Shown: positions 1-8,276 of the stretch, piece by piece | How positions within the stretch are numbered: the stretch's first letter is position 1 | Layout of the letters: each line of letters opens with the position of its first letter | Assembly: GCA_934247115.1 (NCBI GenBank) | Contig: CAKQIY010000001.1 | Span: 1-64,000, forward strand | Length of the DNA: 64,000 nt | Source of the DNA: an uncultured Coprococcus sp. | GTDB lineage: Bacteria; Bacillota; Clostridia; Lachnospirales; Lachnospiraceae | Direction of reading: 5' to 3' | Translations under genes and position numbers: made by a program | The notes under the pieces: model-generated | The model's database searches: none | The model's input: the letters and a program-made list of their open reading frames with translations, nothing else | What the model was told of the DNA's origin: nothing

Positions 1-20
1 ATTTCATCTTGTTTCTTCAT
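1..20 (-). CDS. possible start of a gene running off the left edge
   Basis: On the minus strand an ATG at 20-18 opens a frame of six codons (Met-Lys-Lys-Gln-Asp-Glu) that leaves the window. A GAGGAA stretch lies 8 bases upstream of the ATG and would serve as a ribosome binding site. Nothing can be said about function. The call rests only on the start codon and the binding site, so it could be chance. Confidence 0.3.
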
Positions 21-153
21 TGCAATTATTCCTCAAATAAATTTATAAACTGTCGGATAACTAAAAATTATCCATTAGCCACATTATACTATATAACACG
101 CAAATTTTCATTCTCATTTTGACCAAAATTAAAGAGCCCTAAAATGAATTCTT

Positions 154-184
154 AAATTCCACTGCCCACTGGGCGGTGGAATTT
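154..184. repeat. perfect hairpin upstream of IS30 remnant
   Basis: The arms AAATTCCAC and GTGGAATTT enclose a second pairing of TGCC with GGGC, so the whole 31 bases fold as one hairpin. No T-run follows on either strand, so it is not an obvious intrinsic terminator. The motif ATTTACTCT occurs just after it (181) and again near 205, in front of the transposase stump. It may belong to the left end of the insertion sequence. The rest of 1-268 holds no other gene I can support. Confidence 0.45.
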
Positions 185-268
185 ACTCTCGCACAGTAGA
201 TATTTACTCTTTCACACAATAATGTTATGGTTGTATCTCCTTCTGACAGCAGTAGAAGGAGAATTATC

Positions 269-544
269 ATGAGTAAATATATACCAGGAAATCAAAAACA
301 CTTAACATTAAATGACTGCATTTACATCGAAAACGAATTAGCAAAAGGAACATCTTTTAAAGACATTGCTGCTTTTCTATGCAAAGATCCAACAACCATA
401 TCCAAAGAGATACGCGCTCACCGAATCTCTGATTGGTATCACAAAGGCACTTTTTATAATTCAAAGAATTTTTGCATCCATCGATACCACTGCAAGAAGC
501 CTAATGCTTGGGCTGGATGGAAAAGGATTAACAATAGAATATAG
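269..544 (+). pseudogene. IS30-family transposase, N-terminal fragment
   Basis: About 91 residues remain of a protein that is normally 330-400 residues long. The visible part is the N-terminal helix-turn-helix region: a KHLTLNDCIYIENELAKG helix, then FKDIAAFLCKDPTTISKEI, as in IS30 transposases, then the NFCIHRYHCKK cysteine stretch. Homology breaks off after KKPNA, and the reading frame ends 13 codons later. The DDE catalytic domain is missing. The start at 269 has AGAAGGAG just upstream; an in-frame ATG at 227 lacks a binding site. The element was cut by an internal deletion and should be unable to move itself. Confidence 0.7.
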
Positions 545-555
545 GTTATTGAGAC

Positions 556-591
556 AGGGACTGTGTAGAAATACATGGTCCTTATTTTTTT
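556..591 (+). terminator. intrinsic terminator after the IS30 stump
   Basis: A ten-pair stem (GGACTGTGTA with TACATGGTCC, two G-U pairs) closes a GAAA tetraloop at 558-581. It is followed by TTATTTTTTT, a classic rho-independent terminator on the plus strand. It lies 12 bases past the stop of the transposase fragment and probably came with the insertion sequence. Confidence 0.65.
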
Positions 592-1166
592 GCCTGTAAA
601 TGTTGTAATGCCTGCCGGTATAAAACGACGGCAGAAATAATAAGAGACTGAACAATCCGACGGCAGTTACTTAAAATGCCGTAATAATCCGACGGCATGG
701 AACCTAAATGAAATGCATTCTGTACTAATGCCTCATCTTCCTCATAATCTTCCGATTCCTCATCCAATATGCTTTTCGTTACTGCCCCCACCGCAACATT
801 ATCTGGACTTATTACCGGCATAGTGCCACCACCAGCCTGAATTGCAGCCAGCAGACTTCCTACCATAGTCATCACTTCCTTATTCGCTTCCTGACGTGCT
901 TCTTCTTTTGCAGCCTGCCTGATTCTTTGCTCTATTGCATCCATATCCTCTGTTGATACAAACTCTGGCTCTTTCTCTTTCTTTGGCTGCGTTAATTCTT
1001 CCTGCCCATAATTCTCAATATAATAAGTTGCCGCATCTATAAAAAACCGATTCTTTGACTTAAATATATCCAAATTCAACTCATTCAGAATCTTATTAAT
1101 AGTTACATGAGCCGGATTAAGCATATTTAATCTCACTGTAAACTTAACTGTCCTATCTATCGCCAT
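582..1166 (-). CDS. small DNA-binding-like protein downstream of parB
   Basis: A 194-residue protein of unknown function. The first 60 residues (VKFTVRLNMLNPAHVTINKILNEL followed by a helix with KNRFFIDAATYYI) resemble the ribbon-helix-helix region of ParR-like or accessory partition proteins. The upstream neighbour shares the KSQNRFVIEAINYYY pattern. A charged coiled coil follows at about residues 75-100 and an acidic stretch at about 135-145. The last 40 residues are encoded by DNA containing three 32-base-spaced repeats, so the natural C-terminus may be altered. AGGAGG precedes the ATG. It is the last gene of a parB operon. Role in plasmid or element maintenance is inference from position. 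Confidence 0.55.
   Translation of the reverse strand: MAIDRTVKFTVRLNMLNPAHVTINKILNELNLDIFKSKNRFFIDAATYYIENYGQEELTQPKKEKEPEFVSTEDMDAIEQRIRQAAKEEARQEANKEVMTMVGSLLAAIQAGGGTMPVISPDNVAVGAVTKSILDEESEDYEEDEALVQNAFHLGSMPSDYYGILSNCRRIVQSLIISAVVLYRQALQHLQAKK
627..697. repeat. three GACGGCA repeats at 32-base spacing
   Basis: GACGGCA occurs at 627-633, 659-665 and 691-697, exactly 32 bases apart. The latter two copies are both preceded by AATCC. Because 32 is not a multiple of three, the spacing is not explained by the overlapping reading frame. Three helical turns would put the sites on one face of the DNA, as in iterons or partition sites. No protein is known to bind here. Confidence 0.4.
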
Positions 1167-1168
1167 AA

Positions 1169-1468
1169 TTACTCCTCCTCATAATCTTTCTTTACATATA
1201 ATCCCAACAAAGCAGGAAGATTGGAAAGTACTTTGCTTTCGACCTTGCCAACTATCCTGTCTGCAAATGCATCTTCTTTTTCCATTATTTCCAGATATGG
1301 ATCTTCCTGTATACGCATAACTCTCTCATAATAATAATTGATTGCTTCAATCACGAACCTGTTTTGTGACTTAAATCTTTTACCCACATCTTTGCTGTTA
1401 AGGCTCTCCCATGCCATAATATCTGATTCCTTATCCATATTAAATCGTATATTCTGATTTTTATTCAT
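1169..1468 (-). CDS. small RHH-like protein in the parB operon
   Basis: About 99 residues. Starting at ATG 1468, which has AGGTGAT close upstream, rather than the longer frame that would overlap parB by 38 bases. The sequence IRFNMDKESDIMAWESL then KRFKSQNRFVIEAINYYYE looks like a short ribbon-helix-helix protein and shares its second helix with the next gene downstream. The acidic C-terminal half is predicted helical. It lies between parB (5-base gap) and the 194-residue protein (3-base gap), so the three genes are probably co-transcribed. A ParR-like centromere-binding role is possible but not shown. Confidence 0.6.
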   Translation of the reverse strand: MNKNQNIRFNMDKESDIMAWESLNSKDVGKRFKSQNRFVIEAINYYYERVMRIQEDPYLEIMEKEDAFADRIVGKVESKVLSNLPALLGLYVKKDYEEE

Positions 1469-1472
1469 ATAA

Positions 1473-2378
1473 TCACCTGTTCCTTTCCTTATCTTTAATC
1501 TGTTTTTCATGCCATTCTTTTACGAGCCGCTCTATAAGTTCCACCTTCTGCTTTGGAGTAAAATCATCCGGAAAATACTCCTCAAGTGTACTGGCACGAA
1601 TCTTAATCTGTTCTCGCTGGTTCGGTTTTTCCTCTTCCAATATTGAATAGATTTCATCAATATCCAGCTTTCCGCTCTGACTTATACGTTTCATCCTGTT
1701 TGCCTGCGACAATGATGGTGTGCACTGCTCTAAATCCATGACTGCATGAATCTCATACTGCTCATCCTCTGACAGATAAGACAGTTCTACTGCAATCGTG
1801 AATGCAATCTTCCCATCATCAACCATATCAAGTATCTTTGGGATAAGCTTTGTAAGCCTTATATATCGTTTTATCTGTGCCACACTCTCTTCCACCTGTC
1901 TTGCAAGTAATTCATTACTATTTATTATACTTGTATTATTACCCCTCTCATTTAACGGACTTCCATCTATAAACTTTGGTCCAACTTGAGCCAAAGTCAC
2001 ACTGTTAAGGTGCTTTCCCTGGTGCTTCATGGCATCAAGCTTCATCTTATATGCAAATGCTTTCTCGCTTGGTTTAAGATTTTCCCTATGCAGATTAGAA
2101 TCAACCATCGCCACAACAGCCTGATCATCATCCAGTTCTCTTATCACAACCGGAATCTTCGTCTCTCCTGCCCAAATTGCTGCCGCCTTCCTTCTATGTC
2201 CTGATATAACTTCATATCCATCACCATATGGATTAGTCCTTACAAGAAGTGGTACAAGCACCCCTTCTTTTTCAATACTTCTCATAAGCTCACACAATTC
2301 TGTATTCATCTCTACTTTGAATGGATGATTTTTGAAATCATGCAATCTGTTTACATCTACATTCCGGATCGTCTCCAT
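1473..2378 (-). CDS. ParB/Spo0J-family partition-like protein
   Basis: A 301-residue ParB family protein. The N-terminal ParB nuclease-like fold is clear: RLHDFKNHPFKV, then PLLVRTNPYGDGYEVISGHRRKAA (the GHRR box) and DSNLHREN. It is followed by the helix-turn-helix region around residues 145-235. This family binds parS-like sites and, in active systems, works with a ParA ATPase. No ParA gene lies next to it. I start at ATG 2378, which has GAAAGG 7 bases upstream; an earlier ATG at 2399 lacks a binding site. The next gene upstream is chromosomal rlmD. The context suggests a leftover from an integrated plasmid or conjugative element. Confidence 0.85.
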   Translation of the reverse strand: METIRNVDVNRLHDFKNHPFKVEMNTELCELMRSIEKEGVLVPLLVRTNPYGDGYEVISGHRRKAAAIWAGETKIPVVIRELDDDQAVVAMVDSNLHRENLKPSEKAFAYKMKLDAMKHQGKHLNSVTLAQVGPKFIDGSPLNERGNNTSIINSNELLARQVEESVAQIKRYIRLTKLIPKILDMVDDGKIAFTIAVELSYLSEDEQYEIHAVMDLEQCTPSLSQANRMKRISQSGKLDIDEIYSILEEEKPNQREQIKIRASTLEEYFPDDFTPKQKVELIERLVKEWHEKQIKDKERNR

Positions 2379-2448
2379 AATATCGCCTTTCTCGAACACA
2401 TCGAATCAATCCTTCAAAACATCTTAATAAAAATCCGTTTTAGAGGTA

Positions 2449-2500
2449 TAAAAAAAGACCACTCACTTTCAATTTTTCTTGAAAATGAACGGTCTTTCAC
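2449..2500 (-). terminator. terminator-like hairpin between rlmD and parB
   Basis: Arms AAAGACCACTCACTTTCAA and TTGAAAATGAACGGTCTTT pair with few mismatches around a TTTTTC loop. An A-run on the left gives a T-run on the minus strand, so it would stop transcripts arriving from rlmD. It lies about 175 bases past the rlmD stop. The remaining bases between parB and rlmD (2501-2674) show no gene. Confidence 0.55.
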
Positions 2501-2674
2501 GTTTCTTTTATTCTGTTGAATGATAAAAATATTACTTTTTCTTTGATGTGTTTCCGAAGCCGCAGTCCAATACCACAGACACGTTTACTCCATCAGGAAT
2601 TGCCTTTTTATACGTTTTTCAGTCACTCTGGTCAAACCTGAAAAACCTCTCAAAGTGCTTAAAATCAAAGATTC

Positions 2675-4054
2675 TTACAAATCTGTCCGATGTAGTGCAA
2701 CTATTGTCTCTACATGGACAGTGCCCGGAAACTGATCGACGGCACAAGCCTTGGTCACAAAATATCCGTTCTCCTGCAGTGTCACCAGATCCCTTGCAAG
2801 CGATGTGGGCTTGCAGCTTATATACACAAGCTCCTTCACACCATAGTTGATAATCTTTGTCAGAGCCTTCGGATTGATACCATCACGAGGTGGATCAAGC
2901 ACTATGAAATCCGGCTTGTCCTCAATGTCGTCTATTACCTTGAGTACATCTCCGGCGATAAACTCACAGTTGTCAAGGCCGTTGAGCTCCGCATTAACAC
3001 GAGCGGCCTCAACGGCTTCCTCGACTATCTCCACACCGATGACCTTATTTGCGACAGGCGCAAGAAGCTGGGCTATGGTTCCGGTTCCGCTGTAGAGGTC
3101 GAATATGACTGCATCCTTTGTGTCACCCACATATGAACGAGCCCTGTCATAGAGTCTCTCTGCGCTCCTTGTATTTGTCTGGAAGAAAGAGAACGGTGAT
3201 ATCTTGAACTGAAGTCCAAGAACAGTCTCATATATATACTCTGTTCCGTATAGCAGATTTGTCCTGTCGCTGATGACCGCATCCGCCAGGGAGTCATTCT
3301 CCGTGTGGAGTATTCCCGCGATCTTGCCCTCAAGCGGCAGCTCCATCAGCCCCTTCACGTATGCGTCAAGGTCGAGAGCCGCCAGATTCTGGGTGGTTGT
3401 CACCAGATTCACCAGCAGATCGCCATTTGTCGCCGAACGTCTGATAACCAAATGGCGCAGAAGCCCCTCGTGCTGCATCTTTTTGTAATATGGGAGTCCT
3501 GCCTCCTTGCAGAACTGGACAGTATATTTCACTATCTTGTTCAGATCATCATTCACTATATAACAGTCATCCATCTGTACGATGTCGTACGTGCTGTTCT
3601 TCTTGTGAAGTCCCAGTGCCAGCGGGCCATCCTTGTACTCATCGCCAAATGAGAACTCCATCTTGTTCCTGTATCCCTTTGTCACGGGAGATGCAAGTAT
3701 CCCCTGCCACTCATAAGGGTGAGCCTCGCTGTCTATCACACCGTCAAGCAGACCTTTGACAAGCTCCTCCTTCACCTTGAGTTGGTTCTCGTAGCTGAGC
3801 GTCTGGTAACTGCAGCCACCACACATTCCAAAATGCGAACAAACCGGCGAAGCATCCTCAAGGTCCGACTTCTCCAAAACCTCAAGGAGTCTGCCGTCGG
3901 CCTTGCCCTTCTTCAGCTTCGTTATGCGGCAGCTCACCTTCTGGCCTTTTATTGCGCCCTTAACTGTAACTTTTCTGTCATCCATATGAAAGCTTCCCTT
4001 GTTTGGAAACTCATATGTATCTATCACACCTTCAACTATATCGTGCTTCTTCAT
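2675..4054 (-). CDS. rlmD: 23S rRNA (uracil-C5)-methyltransferase, RlmD/RlmCD type
   Basis: A 459-residue TrmA/RlmD family enzyme that makes 5-methyluridine in 23S rRNA. An N-terminal TRAM-like domain (residues 1-60) is followed by the [4Fe-4S] cysteines of CSHFGMCGGCSYQ at about 72-84. The SAM site is in IFDLYSGTGTIAQLLA. The catalytic part holds DPPRDG and the nucleophile cysteine in ELVYISCKPTSLARDL. The C-terminal HVETIVAL is the usual end of the family. The length is normal. The symbol is by family resemblance; Firmicutes enzymes of this type may modify two positions (RlmCD). A weak AGG lies before the ATG. Confidence 0.92.
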   Translation of the reverse strand: MKKHDIVEGVIDTYEFPNKGSFHMDDRKVTVKGAIKGQKVSCRITKLKKGKADGRLLEVLEKSDLEDASPVCSHFGMCGGCSYQTLSYENQLKVKEELVKGLLDGVIDSEAHPYEWQGILASPVTKGYRNKMEFSFGDEYKDGPLALGLHKKNSTYDIVQMDDCYIVNDDLNKIVKYTVQFCKEAGLPYYKKMQHEGLLRHLVIRRSATNGDLLVNLVTTTQNLAALDLDAYVKGLMELPLEGKIAGILHTENDSLADAVISDRTNLLYGTEYIYETVLGLQFKISPFSFFQTNTRSAERLYDRARSYVGDTKDAVIFDLYSGTGTIAQLLAPVANKVIGVEIVEEAVEAARVNAELNGLDNCEFIAGDVLKVIDDIEDKPDFIVLDPPRDGINPKALTKIINYGVKELVYISCKPTSLARDLVTLQENGYFVTKACAVDQFPGTVHVETIVALHRTDL

Positions 4055-4090
4055 ATCATTTTACCTGCCATCATCTTATTCGTTAGTCTT

Positions 4091-4124
4091 GTGGGGACGG
4101 AGGTGCCTGACCCCTTTTGCCCCA
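4091..4124. repeat. REP-like hairpin with GGTGCCTGACCCC core
   Basis: GTGGGG at the left and CCCCAC at the right form the arms. Inside is GGAGGTGCCTGACCCC. The GTGCCTGACCCC word is one I associate with repetitive hairpins mobilised by REP-associated (Y1) transposases in many unrelated bacteria. The hairpin sits exactly between the stop of the nuclease gene (4125) and the region before rlmD, where it could also end transcription. There is no transposase in the window. Confidence 0.5.
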
Positions 4125-5333
4125 CTACTGTAAATCTTTTGGTGTTGGACCATTTATGCTGCCTCGATGCCACCACGTTGTTCCGTCAATGCTTGACGCC
4201 GATGCATCTATTCCATTTCTCCTGTTCCATTCATCCTTCACAGCCTGTGCAGCCGCTTTAAAATGTTTATAGTGTGCAAAACCATCTGACGTTGTACTAT
4301 CTCCAATTGCCCATGCATCCTTCTCCGCAACTATGAAATAATATTCACCGTTTTCTTCCTTCAGATCTGCCTCAAACACACCCTCTCTGCCCTTGTGATA
4401 AAATTCGTCATTCACACTTATGCGTTTTGTCATAACCAGATATTTGACCAGATCCTCGCCCTGGAGATTAACTGTCGGTGTAATGCCCTTCACAGACAGA
4501 AATATCTCATCAAAAACGGGTTGATATTTCTCATATAATTTAAACTCCACAGAATTCACATCTGAATCCTTACTCTTAGTCGCACCTGCAAATATTTTAT
4601 CAAACAAATTCTGATATTTTCTATATAACTTCTCGCATTCTTCCTTCGCTGGCAACGCCAGGGCACGCTTTGTTTTATTCGACTTCTTTCTCAGATTACA
4701 TACATATTGCTCTATCAAATATCTGGCTTCAGAGTTGATTTCCGGATTCTTCAACGATTTTAAAATTACAGCATCGTAAAATTCCTGATAAGTTATCTTC
4801 ATGAAATGCTCATCAAATGGCCTCGTATCATTGGCAGTCAGGTAAATATATATTTTCTTCGCATTTTTATATTTTTCCTTTTTTGAAAAATAATCGTAAT
4901 ATATATATGTCTGCCCTTTTTCCGTGTTGTCTACGGCAATCATTCTCTCGTCTGCATCTACCTTATTTTCAATGACAATGATATACTCATCACTTTTACC
5001 CAGAATATCTATAGAGCCCTGTGCGATTCCGTTGATTCCCTGTTCCGTTTTGAATACCAGCTCATCGCATTTCGAATCCAGAATATCTGTAAGCTCCAGC
5101 TTTTCACATCCTGCATAGCTATTGCTTTCAAGCTTATTCACATACAATGACAGTAATCTGCAGATTGGGAAATCTCCTAACCCATGATTCGCATCCGGCG
5201 ACAACAGCCAGCATACAAATGCACTATGCCAATGTTCCGTATGTGTCTGCCCTACAATATCAAATATCCCTTTCTGCTTCTGTTCACTTGCCAGTTTCAT
5301 GAAATAATCATCTGTAATCAACTGTTCATACAT
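4125..5333 (-). CDS. PD-(D/E)XK nuclease superfamily protein
   Basis: A 402-residue protein with the N-terminal region typical of the PDDEXK_4 family (FDIVGQTHTEHWHSAFVCWLLSP) and a nuclease core: IAQGSIDILGK gives the Asp, and IIVIENKVDADE gives the E-x-K of PD-(D/E)XK. Members are often stand-alone or part of defence islands, and their targets are generally unknown. The C-terminal half (residues 250-400) resembles no domain I can name. I start at ATG 5333, which has AAGGGG upstream; the longer frame needs a TTG. It stands alone between a REP-like hairpin and a phosphoesterase gene. Confidence 0.75.
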   Translation of the reverse strand: MYEQLITDDYFMKLASEQKQKGIFDIVGQTHTEHWHSAFVCWLLSPDANHGLGDFPICRLLSLYVNKLESNSYAGCEKLELTDILDSKCDELVFKTEQGINGIAQGSIDILGKSDEYIIVIENKVDADERMIAVDNTEKGQTYIYYDYFSKKEKYKNAKKIYIYLTANDTRPFDEHFMKITYQEFYDAVILKSLKNPEINSEARYLIEQYVCNLRKKSNKTKRALALPAKEECEKLYRKYQNLFDKIFAGATKSKDSDVNSVEFKLYEKYQPVFDEIFLSVKGITPTVNLQGEDLVKYLVMTKRISVNDEFYHKGREGVFEADLKEENGEYYFIVAEKDAWAIGDSTTSDGFAHYKHFKAAAQAVKDEWNRRNGIDASASSIDGTTWWHRGSINGPTPKDLQ

Positions 5334-5366
5334 GATAATGCCCCTTCTGTTTATCAATAACTTTTC

Positions 5367-5903
5367 CTATCCCCACAGATCCTCAAAAAACTTCTTCCGT
5401 TTCTTCTCCTCCGGAGACTCAGCCTTAGGCAGCTCATTCTGTGCAAAAAACGGTGTTCCGTGCTGGTCAAAATCAAGCAGCATATACGTTCCGACCCGGT
5501 TGTCTCTCGGCAGAGCCAGACTTCCCGGATTCACTATATATGAACCCTTGTAGCTCGTCAGGTCACGGCGGTGGGTATGTCCATACATCACGAAGTCATA
5601 TCCTTCTGTATCAATGAGCTCCTCCAGATATGCGGTGCCGCTGTTCACACTGTACCTGTGTCCATGGGTTATAAATGCCTTCTTGTCTCCGATGTTAAAC
5701 TCATCATATATTGGGAGCTCCGCGTTGTAGTCGCAGTTGCCCCTCACCATGTGGATCTCACAGTCAAACAGGTCATGTATCAGCTTTTCATCCCCTTCAA
5801 CGTCTCCGAGATGTATCAGCATATCCACATCTCCAACTATGTCGTGTATCTGCTGTATGCAGCTGCTCTTGCCATGGGTATCACTTATTATCAGTACTCT
5901 CAT
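5367..5903 (-). CDS. YfcE/MJ0936-type metallophosphoesterase
   Basis: A 178-residue calcineurin-like phosphoesterase. The five metal-binding blocks are all present: ISDTHG at residues 6-11, HLGDVEGD, VRGNCD, ITHGHRYSV and YGHTHR. The family hydrolyses phosphodiesters in vitro with two bound metal ions; the physiological substrate is not known. NPGSLALPR near residue 150 is typical. Length matches the family. AGGAGG lies before the ATG. It is followed 51 bases upstream by rdgB, a frequent neighbour in Firmicutes, so the two are probably co-expressed. Confidence 0.9.
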   Translation of the reverse strand: MRVLIISDTHGKSSCIQQIHDIVGDVDMLIHLGDVEGDEKLIHDLFDCEIHMVRGNCDYNAELPIYDEFNIGDKKAFITHGHRYSVNSGTAYLEELIDTEGYDFVMYGHTHRRDLTSYKGSYIVNPGSLALPRDNRVGTYMLLDFDQHGTPFFAQNELPKAESPEEKKRKKFFEDLWG

Positions 5904-5954
5904 CTATTCCTCCTGACGGGAATCCCCGTCTTCTGACCGACTTATGCCTGTTCC

Positions 5955-6557
5955 CTACTTGCTTTCCATGTGCTCTCTTATGACATTCTTCATGAGTCTC
6001 AGTGCATTTCCCCTGTGGCTGATCTTGTTCTTCTCCTCAGGATCAAGCTCCGCAGTGGTCTTGCCCAGCTCTGGAAGGTAAAATATAGGGTCATACCCGA
6101 AACCATTCTCGCCGCGCTCCTCGTAGCCTATGATTCCCTCTATGGTTCCGCGTCTTGTGTACTCGCTTCCATCCGGGAACACTGCTGCTATGGCGCACAC
6201 GAATCTTGCTGTTCTCTCAGGATCTGGAACTCCGGCCAGCTGGTCTATGATGTACTGGTTCTTGATGCGGTATGAGGTGTCCTCACCAAGGAATCTGGCA
6301 CTGTATATTCCAGGTGCCTTATCCATGTAATCGACCTCCAGGCCTGAGTCATCGGCAAGGACCAGGCATCCCGTCTCCTTGCTGATCGCTCTTGCCTTGA
6401 TAAGGGCATTCTCCTCAAATGTCTGTCCGTCCTCAACTATATCTATATTGATCCCAGCCTCCTTCATGGACTGTATCTCAAATCCGAGGTCTGCAAGTAT
6501 CATACGGACCTCCTTCATCTTTCCTTCATTTCCCGTTGCAAATATCAGCTTATCCAT
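5955..6557 (-). CDS. rdgB: XTP/dITP diphosphatase (RdgB/HAM1)
   Basis: A 200-residue house-cleaning pyrophosphatase that converts inosine- and xanthosine-type nucleoside triphosphates to monophosphates, keeping them out of DNA and RNA. FATGNEGKMKEV at the N-terminus, VLADDSGLEVDY in the active site, the GRG-type loop ENGFGYDPIF, and KNKISHRGNAL at the C-terminus are all diagnostic. I start at ATG 6557 because AAGGAG lies 8 bases upstream; a further ATG at 6575 lacks a binding site. The gene follows the protease gene by about 20 bases. Confidence 0.95.
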   Translation of the reverse strand: MDKLIFATGNEGKMKEVRMILADLGFEIQSMKEAGINIDIVEDGQTFEENALIKARAISKETGCLVLADDSGLEVDYMDKAPGIYSARFLGEDTSYRIKNQYIIDQLAGVPDPERTARFVCAIAAVFPDGSEYTRRGTIEGIIGYEERGENGFGYDPIFYLPELGKTTAELDPEEKNKISHRGNALRLMKNVIREHMESK

Positions 6558-6578
6558 AATATTCTCCTTTCCCACAGG

Positions 6579-8276
6579 TTACTTATCCGTCTTATCTGTA
6601 AATGCCTTCAGGCACACATTACATTTTCTCTCGCTCTCCGCACTATACCACTGACTTCCATACAGACTTATATAGCCCTCTCCATCCTTTATATCAAAGC
6701 TGTCCGTCATGGAATCAGCATCGTACTCTATGGCCACAGGGTACTTGGTGTCAGGTGTTATGATATGCACCACCACAGCGAATTTACTGTCGTCCGGCAG
6801 CTTCACAGTCTCGTCCAGATTCACTGTATAGTATCCGGCATACTCCATCTCTCCTGATGCCACAAGTCTTCTGTCTGACAGATCATCCACATCATTGAAA
6901 TCCGTCACTACATATACCTCGTAAGTTGTCTTTGCACCCGTCGCATAGAACGATACTGCCTTGAGTTCCTCAGACTTTCCGGCGGTATACGCATTTGCGA
7001 AATACGCCTCCTCATTGTCGTAGCCAAGGACTCCCACCCAGCCCAGTTTATCTGACTGGTATATTTTATCGTAATTGTCCGCCGGCTCCAGTTTGGTGTA
7101 TACCACACTGTCCTCACATATATGGGCATCATAATACGATATATAGAAGTAGCCTTCTTCACCAAACTCTGTTCCCCAGCTGTTCTTACAGATAAATGCT
7201 CCGTCTTTCTTCGGCGTCTTATTGAAATTGTTCTTACTGTAATTGTCATCCCAGCCGACTATGACCACATCGTGGTTGATGCCCTCTGAACCATCGTAAT
7301 AGTAGGCATGAGTCTCTTCATTGTAATACTCCGAGCTGCTGTCTGCATCAAGCATATCGCTGTAGATCGCAGTCTCAACACCGCCCTTGTAATACACTGC
7401 CTCCTTCACAGCCTTCAGATCCTTATCCTCCATGATCTGAGCCTCCTGAAGATGCTTCACCGCCTTTAGTTTTGAGTTGGTCTCATCATCTCCATATGGA
7501 TCATCCTTCTCAAGGACAGGTCCCTTCCACGATGCCAGATACGCTATACTCATCCTGTACTGGCCGCCTTCAAACTGCTCTATGCCAAAGCCGTTATTCA
7601 TGGTCATGTTGTCCACCGAGAACTGCAGCTTCTCCTCAGGCATGAGGGTTGTCTCCAGTGCAGCCAGTGAGGCAAATGCCCAGCAGGTGCCGGAATCACC
7701 CTGATCCCTGACCTCTGTAACCCGGCCTTCCTTTCTCATATCATATGAAGCAGGCAGCTTCACATCCTCCCCGACCTTCTGCAGCGATATCCTTCCCGAA
7801 TCATAGCTGTATTCACACGTGTAGTCTATATTGTCACTTATATATTCAATTGGAACATATATCTTTTCATTCTTCTTCACCGGCATGGTTGCAAGCTTTA
7901 CATTCTCGCCATCCAGCACAGCGTCCTGTGAATCGAGGATCAGCTTCACTGTACCCTCATTCCTCCTGATGATAAGACTGCCATTTGCATACTCATCCAC
8001 TGTGCATCCCAGCTTGTCCCTGACTGTGTCAACAGGAAGCATAACATGGAGATCATCACCGATATATGGCTGGTACTCTTCCTCGCTCACCTCGCTGCCA
8101 TTGACCATAAGCTTAAGCCCCGCCGCATTATAATCCTCAGCCAGCTTCTCTGACATAGTCTGGGCAGCATGCTGATCGGCATCGTTCTTTTCGAGCCTTC
8201 CCGCCGGTTCCTGCACGCCGTAATACACAAGTGCACATATGGCACATATCAGAATCGCATATATCAGCTTCTTCAA
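6579..8276 (-). CDS. membrane-anchored papain-like (C1) cysteine protease
   Basis: A 565-residue exported protease. Residues 4-20 form a signal anchor. Residues 55-165 look like a copper-amine-oxidase N-terminal-type domain often found in secreted Clostridia proteins. The C1 peptidase follows: oxyanion Gln192 and nucleophile Cys198 in RDQGDSGTCWAFA, His335 in INHDVVIVGWDD, Asn365 in CKNSWGTEFGEEGYFYIS. All four catalytic residues are intact. The C-terminal 130 residues match the lectin-like domain that follows such proteases. Its ATG overlaps the stop of the THUMP methyltransferase by four bases, so translation is probably coupled. Substrates are unknown; an extracytoplasmic role is inferred. 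Confidence 0.88.
   Translation of the reverse strand: MKKLIYAILICAICALVYYGVQEPAGRLEKNDADQHAAQTMSEKLAEDYNAAGLKLMVNGSEVSEEEYQPYIGDDLHVMLPVDTVRDKLGCTVDEYANGSLIIRRNEGTVKLILDSQDAVLDGENVKLATMPVKKNEKIYVPIEYISDNIDYTCEYSYDSGRISLQKVGEDVKLPASYDMRKEGRVTEVRDQGDSGTCWAFASLAALETTLMPEEKLQFSVDNMTMNNGFGIEQFEGGQYRMSIAYLASWKGPVLEKDDPYGDDETNSKLKAVKHLQEAQIMEDKDLKAVKEAVYYKGGVETAIYSDMLDADSSSEYYNEETHAYYYDGSEGINHDVVIVGWDDNYSKNNFNKTPKKDGAFICKNSWGTEFGEEGYFYISYYDAHICEDSVVYTKLEPADNYDKIYQSDKLGWVGVLGYDNEEAYFANAYTAGKSEELKAVSFYATGAKTTYEVYVVTDFNDVDDLSDRRLVASGEMEYAGYYTVNLDETVKLPDDSKFAVVVHIITPDTKYPVAIEYDADSMTDSFDIKDGEGYISLYGSQWYSAESERKCNVCLKAFTDKTDK

Noticed and set aside
4055..5357. Defence island around the PD-(D/E)XK nuclease
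   Set aside because: Neighbours are housekeeping genes and no methylase, helicase or toxin gene is adjacent.
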